A DNA stretch of 64,000 nucleotides. Origin: Phellopilus nigrolimitatus (lineage: Eukaryota; Basidiomycota; Agaricomycetes; Hymenochaetales; Hymenochaetaceae). The position numbers and the translations under genes were made by a program. The stretch lies in the NCBI GenBank assembly GCA_021029095.1, contig JAJOHG010000014.1, positions 1-64,000 on the forward strand, read 5' to 3'. Positions 21,178-32,179 of this stretch are shown in pieces. Numbering within the stretch: position 1 is the stretch's first letter; the number at the start of each line of letters is the position of its first letter. Under the pieces are notes generated by a model, which saw nothing but the letters and a program-made list of their open reading frames with translations, was not told the origin of the DNA and did no database searches.

Positions 21178-22550
21178 ACATCCGCTTATTGACAATTGGA
21201 CTTCTGTGGTAGCGTTTGTAGAAAGCTCCTTTCTTGTCGCCTCCTGCGTATTTCTCCTCTATTCCGTACGCTTTCTCTCTGTTTCTCCCCCTCTCTCCGT
21301 CTCTCTCTCTCCGTCTCGTTTGGATAATAATGGTGCAGTATGTTCGATGTTCTGTTTTCTAGGTGCATAGTGCACTGACGACAATGATGTCTCATTAATG
21401 CCAAAAGATGGCGTGTCATTTGTACGCGGAGACTCATCTTGAGTATTTATGTTCTTCCGTAGAAACTTTTCCTATAGTAAGTTCGATTCGGGCGATATCG
21501 ATTCTTTTGAGGCTGAGTACAGAAGTAGCAAGAAGCACTGAGAGGAGCAAGAAGTGGGACGTGTCGATCCTTGTCTTGCAGGCAGATTCCTGCTCGTTTC
21601 GGGCATTGGACTCACACTTCTCGTCAAACTGGGAAGCTGGCTCGCGAGGGCGTCGACTTTAGTCAGGAACTTCCGGCTTCGCTAAACAGCCTTCAATAGA
21701 TTGTTTACTTTGCTGAGGGACAGCGCTACTGAAATCCCTGGCTTGAGTTAGATGCCGCTTTAGACTTCCCGTTCCCTCGACCGACCGGTGTCGTGGTGCT
21801 GTTCACCATCAGTGCAACGGATCCCACATACGCAGGCAGACATTTTATCTAAAGTGCTCGATGTCGCATCAGCTGTTTACTACCTCATTTATCTCCCCAA
21901 ATCACTCGGTCGAGGCATGAGAGTGATTCGAAATTTGGGAATTAGAGATTCGCCCCGAGACTCATTTGCAAGTTATAATAAGAGTAAGGTTCAATTTACA
22001 ATAACAATCACCCATAAATACCCAAAGTATGTCCGTCGATAGACATTACATACTTCAAAGTCGGAGATATCGTTTAAGTACAGAAGGCGATATATAAAAG
22101 AGGTCTTTTAGCAATGGCATTCGCACACGGACCTGGCCTGACATCAAAGCCATCCCAATCCAAATCGAAGTACTTCGATTTCCCCGTGCACGCACGTCGA
22201 TCGATCATCTCGCCCATGAGGTCATGCCTCGCCTCGCATCACATCCACGCAGCGGCGGAACCAAAAGCACTCTATTCGTCGAAGCACACCACAAGGAAAG
22301 GGAAAAAAAGAAACATGATATGAAAACCGCAGAGTGGAAAAACTGCTACGAGCTACAGCGAGAGAGCGAGAGCTTCCAGGCCAGATCAAATAATTTTGTG
22401 AGTACGTCGTGAGTCGCTTGAACGGGGCATAAAAACACGCGAAAGAAAAAAAAAAAGGAAAAAAGGGAGGGAAACCATAGACGCAGATGGCATGCGACAT
22501 AATAAGAACACACGGAGGTGAAAAAAGCCGGGCGCTCCATCGTCCACACG
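21178..22550. other. Intergenic, no supportable gene
   Basis: About 1.4 kb. It contains CT-rich stretches (21280-21320), an AT-richer middle and A-runs near 22446-22465. Short ORFs have no family-like features. Confidence 0.4.
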
Positions 22551-22559
22551 CCCGAAAAC

Positions 22560-24206
22560 GCCGAGCTCGCCTGTCGTATACACACAGATAAAGTGCCGCC
22601 TCCACGCCCTACCGATCCCGCTTCTCGCGCGTCGACCGCCTCAGCGGGCGCGCGGCCGGCGACCCGCGCGCCAGCACCTCCTCCTCCTCCATACCCGCCG
22701 CCGTGCGCGACGCCACCGCCATCCCCGGCCCCGCGCCCACGCAGCCCGCGCAGCTTGTACGCCGCAGACCTCGCGGCGTCCGCCGAGGGGTCCTTGAAGT
22801 CGGTATTGCGCAGGTCGTGCCTCACGGGCTTGTTCTCAAAGGACGGGCCGTGCCCGGCTACATCCGCAGCTCCGGATCTGGCGTTTGTGCGCAGTCCCCG
22901 GGGAGAGCAGGGAAGGCAAGGACGTGAAGGAGGCGCGCCGGGCCGGGGAGAGCGAGCTCAAGGAGGCGCGCTTTGGAAGATGATGAGGGGATGAGGGAGA
23001 CGGGGAGGGCTGGGCATTTCGGGATCGAGGAAAGGGCTTCGGCGACGAGAGCGCGTTCGAGTTGAAGGCAGGAAACTGCGTGGGCGCAGTGTGTTCTTGA
23101 CCTATCTGTGAGGAGGCCATCTGCGATCCACGCACCGGGACATCGCCATCCCCGCCTCCTGGGCATTGCGATTGCGACTGCGATTGTAATTGCCACGCGG
23201 GCTGTGACTTCGCCTGCTCCTCGGACAGGCCCAGACCCATCTGCGAGACTGATACATCCTCGTCTGCCGGCTGCTACGAAGCAGCAAGCAGCGGGGCGAC
23301 CTGCGACTCGGGGAGCATGCTGGCGTCGACCAAGGGGTCGCTGTACACCAGCGAGCCGTTCGGCGTGACGAGCGGTGTCTTGACGTACTCCTCGTCATCC
23401 ATCTCCGAGTCCGCCTGCAAGGCCGAGAGGAGCGGCGGCTGGCTGCTGCCGGCGAGTTCCAACTGCAATTGCGACTGAGACTGAGACTGCGAATACAAGG
23501 GAAAGTGCTGCGAAGACTGGTGCTGTACATGTTGACGCTTAGGCGAGAGCTGTTGCAGAGGCGCAAGGACACGAGACAACGAGGCGCCCGAGTGATCCTT
23601 GCCATACCATCGAGAATGAACTGACGGGGGAATGACAAGCTCTGTCCTCTTACGTTGCAGGTCTTGCCGCGAGACAGCACTTGTGCCAGCACTCGCACTC
23701 GCACTTGCATTGTCGTTGACGTTGACGTTGACGCTGATGTTGGGCAATTGCCTCACTCTTGCATTTGACAGCTCAAATCTCCTCGCCTCGTTCCTCAGCC
23801 TCCACTCGCGCTCCTCTTCCGTCTCCTCCCTCACACGCTTGAGCTCACGGACGGGCGCACGGCGCACGGCCGGCACGGGCGATAAGGCGCTCGCCTCGAA
23901 CGCAAAGTCGCGCACCCTGATGCCGTAATTGCACAGGAGCTCCTCTGGGGTGGGCTGCTGCAGCTTCTCAGGGACCTGCGTGTCTACAAGCTCGGTTGGC
24001 ACATGCTCAAGGGGCTGAGACTGAGCGCAGGAAGTGTTAATTGGGGGCGGGGACGGGGGCGAGAAGACAGGCGGACGAGGGGCGAACATAGGTGGCGCAG
24101 AAGGGCCCTGCAAATAAAGCTGTGAGCTAAAGTAGCAGGAACACACAATAGGAATGGACGAGACGTACCTGGCGCGAAGGACCCGAAACCGGAGAACTAC
24201 CACCAA
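22560..24206 (-). pseudogene. Ser/Gln/Pro-rich protein with one in-frame nonsense codon
   Basis: One long minus-strand frame runs from about 24206 to 22836 and is interrupted only by a TAG (TCG-TAG-CAG) at about 23271-23273. Before it: PPVFSPPSPPP, PEELLCNYGIRVRDFAFEAS, VRELKRVREETEEEREWRLR, SEMDDEEYVKTPLVTPNGSL, YSDPLVDASML. After it: PADEDVSVSQMGLGLSEEQA and Ser-Gln repeats. Near 22830-22570 a second frame reads KPVRHDLRNTDFKDPSADAA, then Gly-rich sequence. It may end through a further exon. Low-complexity regulatory-type protein of unknown family. Read-through, a short unannotated intron around the stop, or true decay are all possible. Confidence 0.45.
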
Positions 24207-24475
24207 AAACGTCGGCGCAGAAGCACACGGTTAGTGGTATGTGAGACGACGTGGGCGTCGTGGAAGAGAGAGGCGCCGTTGGCAGGTGGTGAATTATAGT
24301 CGCTGGGGACAATGGGTTATGCAGCATGCGTGTCGGGCGAGGCCAGCGGGCGCAGTGTGGGAGCGGAAAGGGGACGGCGGAGGCGAGACATGGCGGATGG
24401 TGGATCAGAGCGAGTCAACGTTACCTGAAGCAGCGCTGACCAAGCATGCGAGCATTGCTGGCTTTCCCGACTCGT

Positions 24476-24600
24476 CATGTCGATCATCTTCCTCTTCGTC
24501 TCGACTTCTCGACATCGCTTCGCGTGTCGCTATCTAATCGTAAACTGTTTCCTTTTCTTCATGCCCTTAGCATGCTAATTTTTAAATCATCTGCGTCTAG
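24476..24600 (+). repeat. Dispersed repeat, copy F (3' part only)
   Basis: Begins within the pyrimidine tract (CTTCCTCTTCGTCTCGACTT) and lacks the upstream hairpin. The intron-like tail runs from GTAAAC (24540) to CTAG (24600). It is followed by the KIN1 leader. Confidence 0.6.
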
Positions 24601-25690
24601 AAGCGAGAATGCCTTGACAGCGGCAACAGCAGCAACAACAGCAACGACAGTAACTTGGCCGCATCCCGTCGCGTTGGTTGATCGAGGCCGTCTTCCGCTG
24701 GCCAGCCCGAGCGCCTGGACGAGCTGGAAAGGGAGGGTTAGTTAGATAAATTGAAGACCTAGGTACGTAGTGAAAACGTCTGAACGCGAGCGCGATGCTG
24801 ACGACTGCTTCAGCGCCTCGAACGCATGTCCTCCCTACCGCGCGCCAGCCATCCGCAAATGGCGCACGGCCGTGATCAATGTCAATGCCGATGGTGCCCC
24901 AGCGGTACGTCCCTGCCGGCGGTGATGGTGGCGAGATGCATGCGCCCGCAGCCTCACAGGCGCCGCTCGAGTCGAGCACGAACATCCGTACCCGGAAGTC
25001 GCGCAGTTCAATTAGTGTGCTGGGAGACTACATGCTCGGAAAGACGCTCGGCGCGGGAAGCATGGGCAAGGTCGACCTGGCGTACCACGATCTCACCGGC
25101 GAGAAGGTACGCAGCAGCCCCAGCGTCAGCTGTTCGATCTGCACATTGACGTTTCTAAAATATATTAGAGAATGATCCTGCCCACTGCGTACGCAGCTCA
25201 CGATCAACATCCTCCTGCGGGCCAACATCACAAGCGCAGGGATGAACAGCGTCGTGCCGACAGCGGAGGCGGCGGCAAAGCAAGCATCGAAGGAGGCATC
25301 GAAGGAGACCCGCACGATGCGGGAGGCGGTGCTGTCGATGCTGTTACACCACCCGCATATGTGCGTTGTGCGGGAACTCATCGCGCACACAAACCAATAC
25401 TACATGGTGTTCGAGTATGTCAACGGTGGGGCAGATGCTCGACTACATCACCAGGCACGGCCGTTTTCGCGAGCGCGTTTCCCGCAAGTTTTCCCGCCAA
25501 ATCGGCTCCGCATTCGACCACTGTCACCGCAACAATGTCGTCCACCGCAACCTCAAGATCGAGAACATCCTCATCTTCCAAATGGGCAACATCAAGGTCA
25601 TCAACTTTGGTCTTTCAGGTCTTCATTCCTCCGCAGACGGAACGCCCCGCGCCACATACGCAGCCCCTTTCGAAGCGTTTCTAGCCCATC
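24601..25690 (+). pseudogene. KIN1-like Ser/Thr protein kinase fragment, copy 1
   Basis: Leader with CAG/CAA triplets, a 100-nt intron-like stretch, then RSSISVLGDYMLGKTLGAGS (Gly loop), MGKVDLAYHDLTGEK. After an intron: [88 protein letters not shown] and KVINFGLSG. This is the N-lobe and catalytic loop of fungal Kin1, a polarity/cell-wall kinase with a C-terminal KA1 domain. HRD reads HRN and DFG reads NFG, so catalytic Asp residues are lost. Frame is broken near 25425. The activation loop and C-lobe are absent; RCC1-type sequence follows. Confidence 0.8.
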
Positions 25691-25693
25691 CGT

Positions 25694-27190
25694 GTGTTGG
25701 ATGTCTGCATGGTGGAGCTCCATACAGCCGCCGTCACCGCTGAACCTTGCGTGAACTTACGTGTGAGCGGCTTCGGCGGCGTTCTGCGCGGCACGGCGCA
25801 GCATTGCCGTGCGCTTTTAAAGGATCTGGTTCTCGTCTCGAACTTTGATGATACGCACATCGTCCAGGTCGCGCTTGGTGAGGATCATACTCTCGCGCTC
25901 ACGCATGCGGGGAGCGTGCTTAGCTAAGGTCTTTCGCGTTTCTCACAGCTAGGGTACGTCGTCGACGGGTCCGGCAGCGCTACAGATGGTGGCGACGTGT
26001 CGTCGGTCCTCTTGAGAAAGAAATCGTCACCGGAATTGCGGCATGAAAGACCGCGTCCGCGTACTGGACGGCGAGGGAACTATTCGCATGGGGGACCAAA
26101 AATGCTCAACTGGGTTATGAGACGGTTGCAGCACCCGTGCAGGTACTACCACGGCGCGTCGCTCAGATTGCGCAACCTGTACGTAATGTTGCGCTGAGTG
26201 ACGCAGCGATTGCGGTTCTCCTTACGGGCAATACTGTCTTGTGCTTTGCGGGTGAGCGAAGCTTCAAGAACAAAGTTAGCCCATACTTCTTTCCTTTTTG
26301 TGTGTTCACGCTCTTATTGCTATCTGTGCACTGTTTATTATTTGTCTAGCTTCCCAACTGCGAGCTTTCCGCCCGTGCTCACGTCATATCGGCCTCCAGC
26401 AGCACAGAACAATTCTGCCATTGCCAAGGTCGTCTGCTGCGAGAATGCGTTCGCAGCGCTTTCATCAAATGACGAGATTTTCACGTTTAGTTTCCCTGCT
26501 GTTGGGTTCTCCTCCGCCATCGGGCCAACGCGACGCAGAGTAAGGAGAGCAAAGGCGGAATGAGTGCGGTTTCGACTGCAGCTTCGGTGAAACTTCAGCG
26601 CGTATAGGCGCTTAGGAAGCAGTTCAGCGCTGTCGCATTCGTTTCGGACGGCACGATTGTTCACTCCACTGAGTCTGGGCTCGTGTATGTTTGCAGTCAG
26701 CTTGCGAAGACCGCCAAGGCTCAGCACGTGCCGTTTTAGCAGCGCGTTGTGCGATTTCTGCTAGCAGCGCCGGTGGAGATTCGCTGCTCTTCGAGAAAAT
26801 TGCGCATCCGCACCAATCGAGGTAGTTGGAAATGCACTTTCAAATGACCTGGAAGCTGCACAGCCAAACTTGCGCTTGGCTGCGAGGAACTTCAGTGGGG
26901 CTGCGAAGAACACGGAAGCGCGAATAGATTACAGGAGCAGACCGAAATGTCTACCGAGTTACCTGCTGTTATCGACGAGGGCGTGGACGTGGATGGTGAA
27001 AATCATGGCGAATCCGAGGACGTTTCTATCAAGAACGACATCAGGATTGCGAAACATCTGTTGGAACTCCTGGATTGTGACGAGAAGAGCCGGCAAGAGG
27101 AGCACAGAGGCATTTTCGATGGAGTTGAACTGAAGTACGGTACCGATCTATCTCCTTGTGCAGATCAACTCTGGATTTGCATTTCCCTTA
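25694..27190 (+). pseudogene. RCC1/BTB (IBTK-like) protein fragment
   Basis: KDLVLVSNFDDTHIVQVALG, EDHTLALTHAGSVLS, then after decayed repeats VLPRRVAQIAQPVRNVALSD, AAIAVLLTGNTVLCFAG, an intron, YRPPAAQNNSAIAKVVCCEN, AFAALSSNDEIFTFSFP, FSAVAFVSDGTIVHSTESGL. These are RCC1 propeller blades as in the ankyrin-RCC1-BTB protein IBTK, a ubiquitin-ligase adaptor. A later piece, DVSIKNDIRIAKHLLELLDC and FDGVELKYGTDL, may come from the same gene near its BTB domain. Internal stops (e.g. near 25926 and 26738) and frame changes make it non-functional. It is fused to the KIN1 fragment at its 5' side. Confidence 0.55.
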
Positions 27191-27192
27191 CA

Positions 27193-28057
27193 TAGGATCG
27201 TTCTCTCCGCGTGCTCGCCATTGCTAAAGGACGTCCTACTAGGCCAGAGTCCTTCGACCAGGTGAGTACTCTTGCTCATCGGCATAATCGCTAGCTCATG
27301 TTCTCCCAGGTTATGTTCGAGCCTGTGACCGAAGAGGAATACATACAGGTATATATAAATTCCAAATCCAAGACGTCTGTAGCTCATAATGAGTCATGAA
27401 GATCGAGAAAGAATTTGATAGTGGGCGTTATTCGTTCAAGGTAAGTAGCAACAGTTGATTCTTTACAATTTTGTACTAAACTTATGCTTCTCATAACATC
27501 GTAGATCGAGCCAGAACTTTTCCGATGGAGGACTATGTACATCTCGTAGCTCCAATGCAGGATGAGATAACGACTTTCAAGCGGCGGCAGGAACATGGTG
27601 TAGAGTCCGAAGAAGCGAGGTGAATGCAAAACATTATGTCTAAAGTGTTTTGTGCTAAACTGCAGCGACAATGGCAGAGAGCGGATACTTCTCAAGGAAT
27701 GGAAAGAAGAAGAAGAAAGCAAAAGCAGTGCAACAGACATGCAAGTTGGGGATGCTGGTGAGTCTTCAGTCTTATTCCATCCACCTTCCTTGTCTAATGA
27801 CTTGATCAGATGTTTACGAAACACAAAACTATTTTTCTGCATCTCTCTCTGGTTCTGTCAGGCAGGTGAAAACCAGAATTGGAGATCTGATGAACTCAGA
27901 GGAGGAAGTGTTGGTCGTATTGGAGGCAATGAAGACGGAGATTACCGTTTCTGCGGGAGAGGAGAATGTTGGACTGAGGATTTCGGGCTTCGGGAAAGGA
28001 GTGAAGGAAGGCAAGGTTGTGCAGGCGGGTGATAAGCTTGTTTTATTTGCTGAATAA
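27193..28057 (+). pseudogene. Urea amidolyase (DUR1,2) C-terminal fragment with biotin-carrier domain
   Basis: Exons: LRVLAIAKGRPTRPESFDQ; VMFEPVTEEEYIQ; IEKEFDSGRYSFK; then IEPELF and in a +1 frame MEDYVHLVAPMQDEITTFKR, RQEHGVESEEA; DNGRERILLKEWKEEEESKS; and finally EEEVLVVLEAMKTEITVSAG, FGKGVKEGKVVQAGDKLVLF and stop at 28057. This is the tail of the urea carboxylase module of fungal urea amidolyase, which carboxylates urea to allophanate. The biotinylation motif EAMKTEI is intact. A one-base frameshift near 27520 and absence of all N-terminal domains mark it as a fragment. The final domain and natural stop are preserved. Confidence 0.8.
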
Positions 28058-28670
28058 TGTGAGAATGGGAATGTACATGAGTTCATGTTGTTCGAATGAT
28101 ACATGTGCAAATCTACATACAAAATTTGAAGATTTCTAAATACATACTGGGTGGTGTCTAAGATACATTCTACGTCTGATTGACACGAAACTACCGTGTC
28201 TTCTTTACTGCTCCCACCTCATTCTCGAGTTCTTGAACACTGAGACCATACCGGTGTTGAAGACCGAGATCTACACGTATACTCTAGTGTTCCACGTGAC
28301 AGCCACTGCGCCTCTGTCTGAGTTTCTACGATTAGGGATATTGAAAAAGTACATCTTAATGCTTGATCCACTAATCCAGGACTTACACAAGAGTATTCGA
28401 ACTTTTTCTAATCGGAGATGCAACGATTCCAAGTAACGATGTACATGTAGGAATGCTTCTGGCAGCTCAGCCAGTTCGTCCGTGTCCAGACACTTGTATG
28501 AAATTGCCAGATTCAAGACACTCTGCAATGACAGCGAGGAATCAGCGAGTATAGACAAAGACTCGTTATGTAAATACATGTGTGCATTGATGGCAGCGCG
28601 TTGAGAATATTGTCTTAGTCTTAAAATAAGATTGAAGGTCGGGATAATAAGACTAAAGGTCCGAATTGAG
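28058..28670. other. Intergenic, no supportable gene
   Basis: About 610 bp between the convergent urea amidolyase tail and Nop8-like remnant. AT-moderate, presumably 3' flanks of both. Nothing family-like on either strand. Confidence 0.4.
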
Positions 28671-28674
28671 TCCC

Positions 28675-30295
28675 GCCCACCACCGCTTCGCCGTCTCGCA
28701 CTCTTCACCGCCTCGCGATGGCACCGCTTCCAGTCGTGCGTCAGGTAGAGCTAACGCGCCGCCCAGCGCGCTGCGTGCAGTGGAACCCGCCACCCCCGCC
28801 TTCGTCTTGGTTTTGGTTTTGGTTGTTAGACGAGTGGGCGGACCTAAGATCGGAATCAGCGGACGCCAGACGCGAGCGTAGGAGCTCGAAGACATCTTGC
28901 GGCGCCTTTGGGGCGCCCCGCGCCCTGGGTCCTGGGGAAAAGGAGCGCAGGAAGAAGAACGGCACATTCATGTCGAGCGCAGTTGCGGGCATGGGATGGG
29001 AACTCTGTGAACTCAGTGGAGGGACGTGGGGGGGGGGGGGGGGGGGGGGGGCAGAAGGGAAGGTGGATGCTGTGGGGGCTGGTGCAACGGGCGCCTTGAA
29101 CGCGTCGTCGAACTCCAGGTCGAGATTGCTGAGGATGGAGAAGGCGGCTTGAAGTCAAATAGGATGAGTTATATGGTAATACATCATAAGATAAGATAAA
29201 GAGATGTACCGTCCTCTGCACGCGGCGCGAACATGTCAGTGAGCTTCTTCAGCTGGACCTGAGGCGCGGAGCCTTCACGCTCTGCGTTTCGGAGGGCTGT
29301 CTCTGCCCTTTGTCACCATCTATCGTCTCTTCCGAGTCAGACGCAGAAAAAGTGGGAGTCGGATCCATCTTCCTTGCTGGCTTCTCAGGGAGTGTTCGCC
29401 CGCTCGTGCTTTCAAGCGTGACGCCCTTAAGATACTCGGTGCCCCAGGCCTCTGGATCAATCATCCGCCGACGCGCACGCACCAGCACAGCGGCGTCGCG
29501 CTTCTTCTTCTTCTTCAGTAGCGCGGTGGCCTGCGCGAGCTTCCGTGCACCAGAGGGAGGTGTGGGCTCAGGCGGGAGCGGGCGGAGGGCCGCATGCGCA
29601 TTGGGAGCACGAGCCGGCCAAGCGGAGTCGTGCGCCAGCCAGAGCACGAGGCGGCGTTCGCGGGCGAGACAAGGAAAATGTCTGCAGCATGTACGCCGAT
29701 GCAGCCGCGCGCAAGGCATCGTCTTTTCTTCAGGCGGGCCGTGTCGGAGGGAGGATCGTTTTCTTTGCGGATGCTGCAGAAAAACAGTTGAAATTGAAAT
29801 TTGAGCGAAAATGATAGGACGGCATACCGGTCGATAAAGTCTGGCTTAGCCTCTCCGATGCGCAATCTGGCACCTTTCCACGTCGTCCCACTCAGCACAT
29901 TTAGACCTGGAGCAAAAGTCAGCGTGAATTTCACCGGGACTGGCTGCACGGTTGTACACTCACATTTCTAGAGCTGGGCCTTCGTCGTCTCAAGTGCCAC
30001 ATATATGTACGGCCGTACCTGGCCGAGTCCGTCAACTTTCAAGCGCATTCACGGCTCCAAAGAGGCGCGCTGAGAGGTCTGCAGGTGTGATTTGAGGGGT
30101 GAGACTGGAGATATGCAGCCATTTCGTCAGAGGCTCCATTTGGGACTTTACAGCGCGAATGAGTCTGGAAGTATCACAGTAGGTGGAAAGACGATTATGA
30201 GCACTCAATGATATCTTGGAGGACACGGAAAGCGAAGAAATTACATGGTCAGTGGCAGTGCTTACCAGCAAATTTTCGGAAGAGTTTACGTAATT
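28675..30295 (-). pseudogene. Nop8-like RRM ribosome-biogenesis protein, frameshifted
   Basis: Minus strand from about 30150: LTKWLHISSLTPQITPADLS (RNP-type RRM start), FGAVNALE, then in another frame VDGLGQVRPYIYVALETTKA with a TAG after QL. A short intron (GTGAGT...CCAG, near 29910-29965) follows, then NVLSGTTWKGARLRIGEAKP, DFIDRY. Further on come RRMIDPEAWGTEYLKGVTLE and DVFELLRSRLASADSD, and the end LTHDWKRCHREAVKSARRR. The order and spacing fit fungal Nop8-like 60S assembly proteins. At least two frameshifts, one stop and a 24-base G run make it a probable pseudogene. Confidence 0.6.
29028..29051. repeat. Homopolymer run of 24 G
   Basis: Uninterrupted G tract inside the Nop8-like remnant (poly-Pro on the minus strand). 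Length is prone to both slippage and sequencing error, so the local reading frame should not be trusted. Confidence 0.95.
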
Positions 30296-31930
30296 CGTAA
30301 AATCCCTACTCGTCCGAGTTGAACTTCATACCTATCAACAGCAACAAAGTTAAATCTACTATGAGAGGCGAATTAAGTCTGCTCAGCTCAAAGAGACTGA
30401 AACTGGGCTCCCCGGATCCGGAAATGGTGAGCCTCTTGTTGCCGCCACGACGCAGAACTCGGCGGCGGCGTTCTTCTTTCGCTCGTCAAGGCAAACACTC
30501 AAATTTACCTCCCTCTAAGCTTACAGACTGGTATCATCCCCTCCGTACCCCTTTATAGAAGCTTTACCGCACCGATTTTAGACAATGGCTGATTTGGTCT
30601 ACAGTGCGCTTGTTTCATCTGCCGCAGAAAATGGCCTATTCTCGGCCTTGGGTACTACGGAGGGGAACCGCTGCGCATTCTGATAGTCGGTAATGTGGCC
30701 TATAGTAGTCGTGAGAACCTTTATTTCACGTACGGATTCTCGGACTGTGCTGCTTCCCAAAGTGAGTGTATCACATCTGCTTTCATACTCTTCGCATGGT
30801 TGCAAGGGTCTCGAAAGAAATTAGCCAGGGACCAGTGTTCTGTACCCGCGCGGATTTCGTGCATGAGCAATTGCTGCCCTTATTACTGAAGAAGGTTGGA
30901 AATTTCTTCGCCTGTTGAGTAACTTAACTCAAATCATTTCATATACTTATTTGTTTGAACCACAAAAGTATAGGATGTTCTGCGTGACCGCTATATTTTT
31001 GCAGCGCAACTGCTTTCCTTCCGAAAAAGCGGTGTTCAAGGAGCAGAAGGCGAGCATTCCATGATCTTTTTGCTTCTTTTTTCTTTTCTTAGCTTTGACC
31101 GCAGGTGAACCATTCTCTTCTGTGCTCGCGGATCGATAAGCTCCGGCGCAACATCTGCAAGATTCGCGCGGGAGTACTAGGAGCGCGCTCGCGAGCGCAG
31201 GTGATGCTTTGCTTCTTTTTTCGCAATCGAAGGAGAGGATGTTGAGCTAATGTTGGATGCAGTGTCGTTGGAGTCACCGTCGCGGGACACGCGCGCTCCA
31301 TTTCCGGGAGCGTCTTCCCGGCTCTCGTGAGGGACTGCTTTTCGTGATAGGCTACTTTTTTCAATGATGATTGAGCGCAATGGTGCATATGTGTGCGCTG
31401 TTCCATTTGCGGACTACCGGGCTACCGCCTCGATGGCGGCGGGCAGCCATTTTCTCGGCTGTATGCGAAGCAATCAGCGCGTTCGTTGTTATCCGTGCTG
31501 CTTAAGTCGACAAACTCGTAGGCGTCAACCCCCCTTTCTTTTGAGTTCGAGAGGGATACGAGGCTAGATAAGAGTCACGGTAAGCACTAGAATACCCTTG
31601 AGAACGGTGGTATATGTTTAGTCGAGCTTGTTTATGACACGTATCGACTAAAGATACATTTCAGGAACAGCGCTAATCGCCGCATATGTCGAATTCTGAC
31701 AACCATCAATACAATGCCGATAGTCTCTTCTCCGTAACGAACAAACTTCCGAGCCTTCATGCCTACGCAGAACCAGCCCGCAGCCGACTGTCGTAGGGCC
31801 GCAGTGACAGGCTTCTTCGAGAGAGGTATAACAAGACCCACGTCGCATGGTCTTCTTCAGTCCGAACGTTGTCAGACACCGAACGATCTTTTCCAGCCTG
31901 CAACTTGTTTATCGTTCTGGAGAGAAACAT
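30296..31930. other. About 1.6 kb without a supportable gene
   Basis: Only short ORFs. A block around 30985-31010 (GACCGCTATATTTTTGCAGC) recurs at 49975-50000, suggesting remnant duplicated sequence. GC skew and purine runs (GAAAAGAAGC-type) occur near 31070-31220 but no recognisable domain. Confidence 0.4.
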
Positions 31931-31931
31931 C

Positions 31932-32124
31932 ATGGAATATTCTACTCCGTCTAGCGTTCCGAAAGCACGCGGTTATCAGCAAGAGATGCTTGATGCTAGC
32001 CTGCAAAATAATATAGTAACTGCGATGGACACCGGTTCTGGAAAAACCCATATCACAGTTTCGTGTATGAAGACGGAGGTGGCACTCAATGAACTGACTG
32101 GAGTGAAAGCGCATAACGATGAGC
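31932..32124 (+). pseudogene. Dicer N-terminal exon with Walker A motif, fused to a coiled-coil gene
   Basis: [29 protein letters not shown] (Walker A / helicase motif I), then SCMKTEV. This is the first exon of a fungal Dicer-like RNase III helicase. After KTEV the Dicer sequence stops and [14 protein letters not shown] follows, in frame and in splice phase with the mini-exon array downstream (exon end 32124, one leftover base). It could thus serve as exon 1 of a chimeric transcript. No other Dicer helicase motifs are nearby on this strand. Confidence 0.65.
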
Positions 32125-32179
32125 GTGAGTCTCCGTTAGACTTTACTCCTTTGCTCTAGGACTGATTCTATTTGAGTAG

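Noticed and set aside
22441..22470. A-rich run as a retroelement poly-A tail
   Set aside because: No reverse-transcribed gene body, target-site duplication or LTR beside it.
28271..28708. 145-residue minus-strand ORF as a separate gene
   Set aside because: Only its first ~25 residues (the end of the Nop8-like remnant) look conserved; the rest is random-looking read-through.
30985..31010. Short block shared with 49.98 kb as a transposon end
   Set aside because: Only about 25 bp match and there is no partner terminus or flanking duplication.
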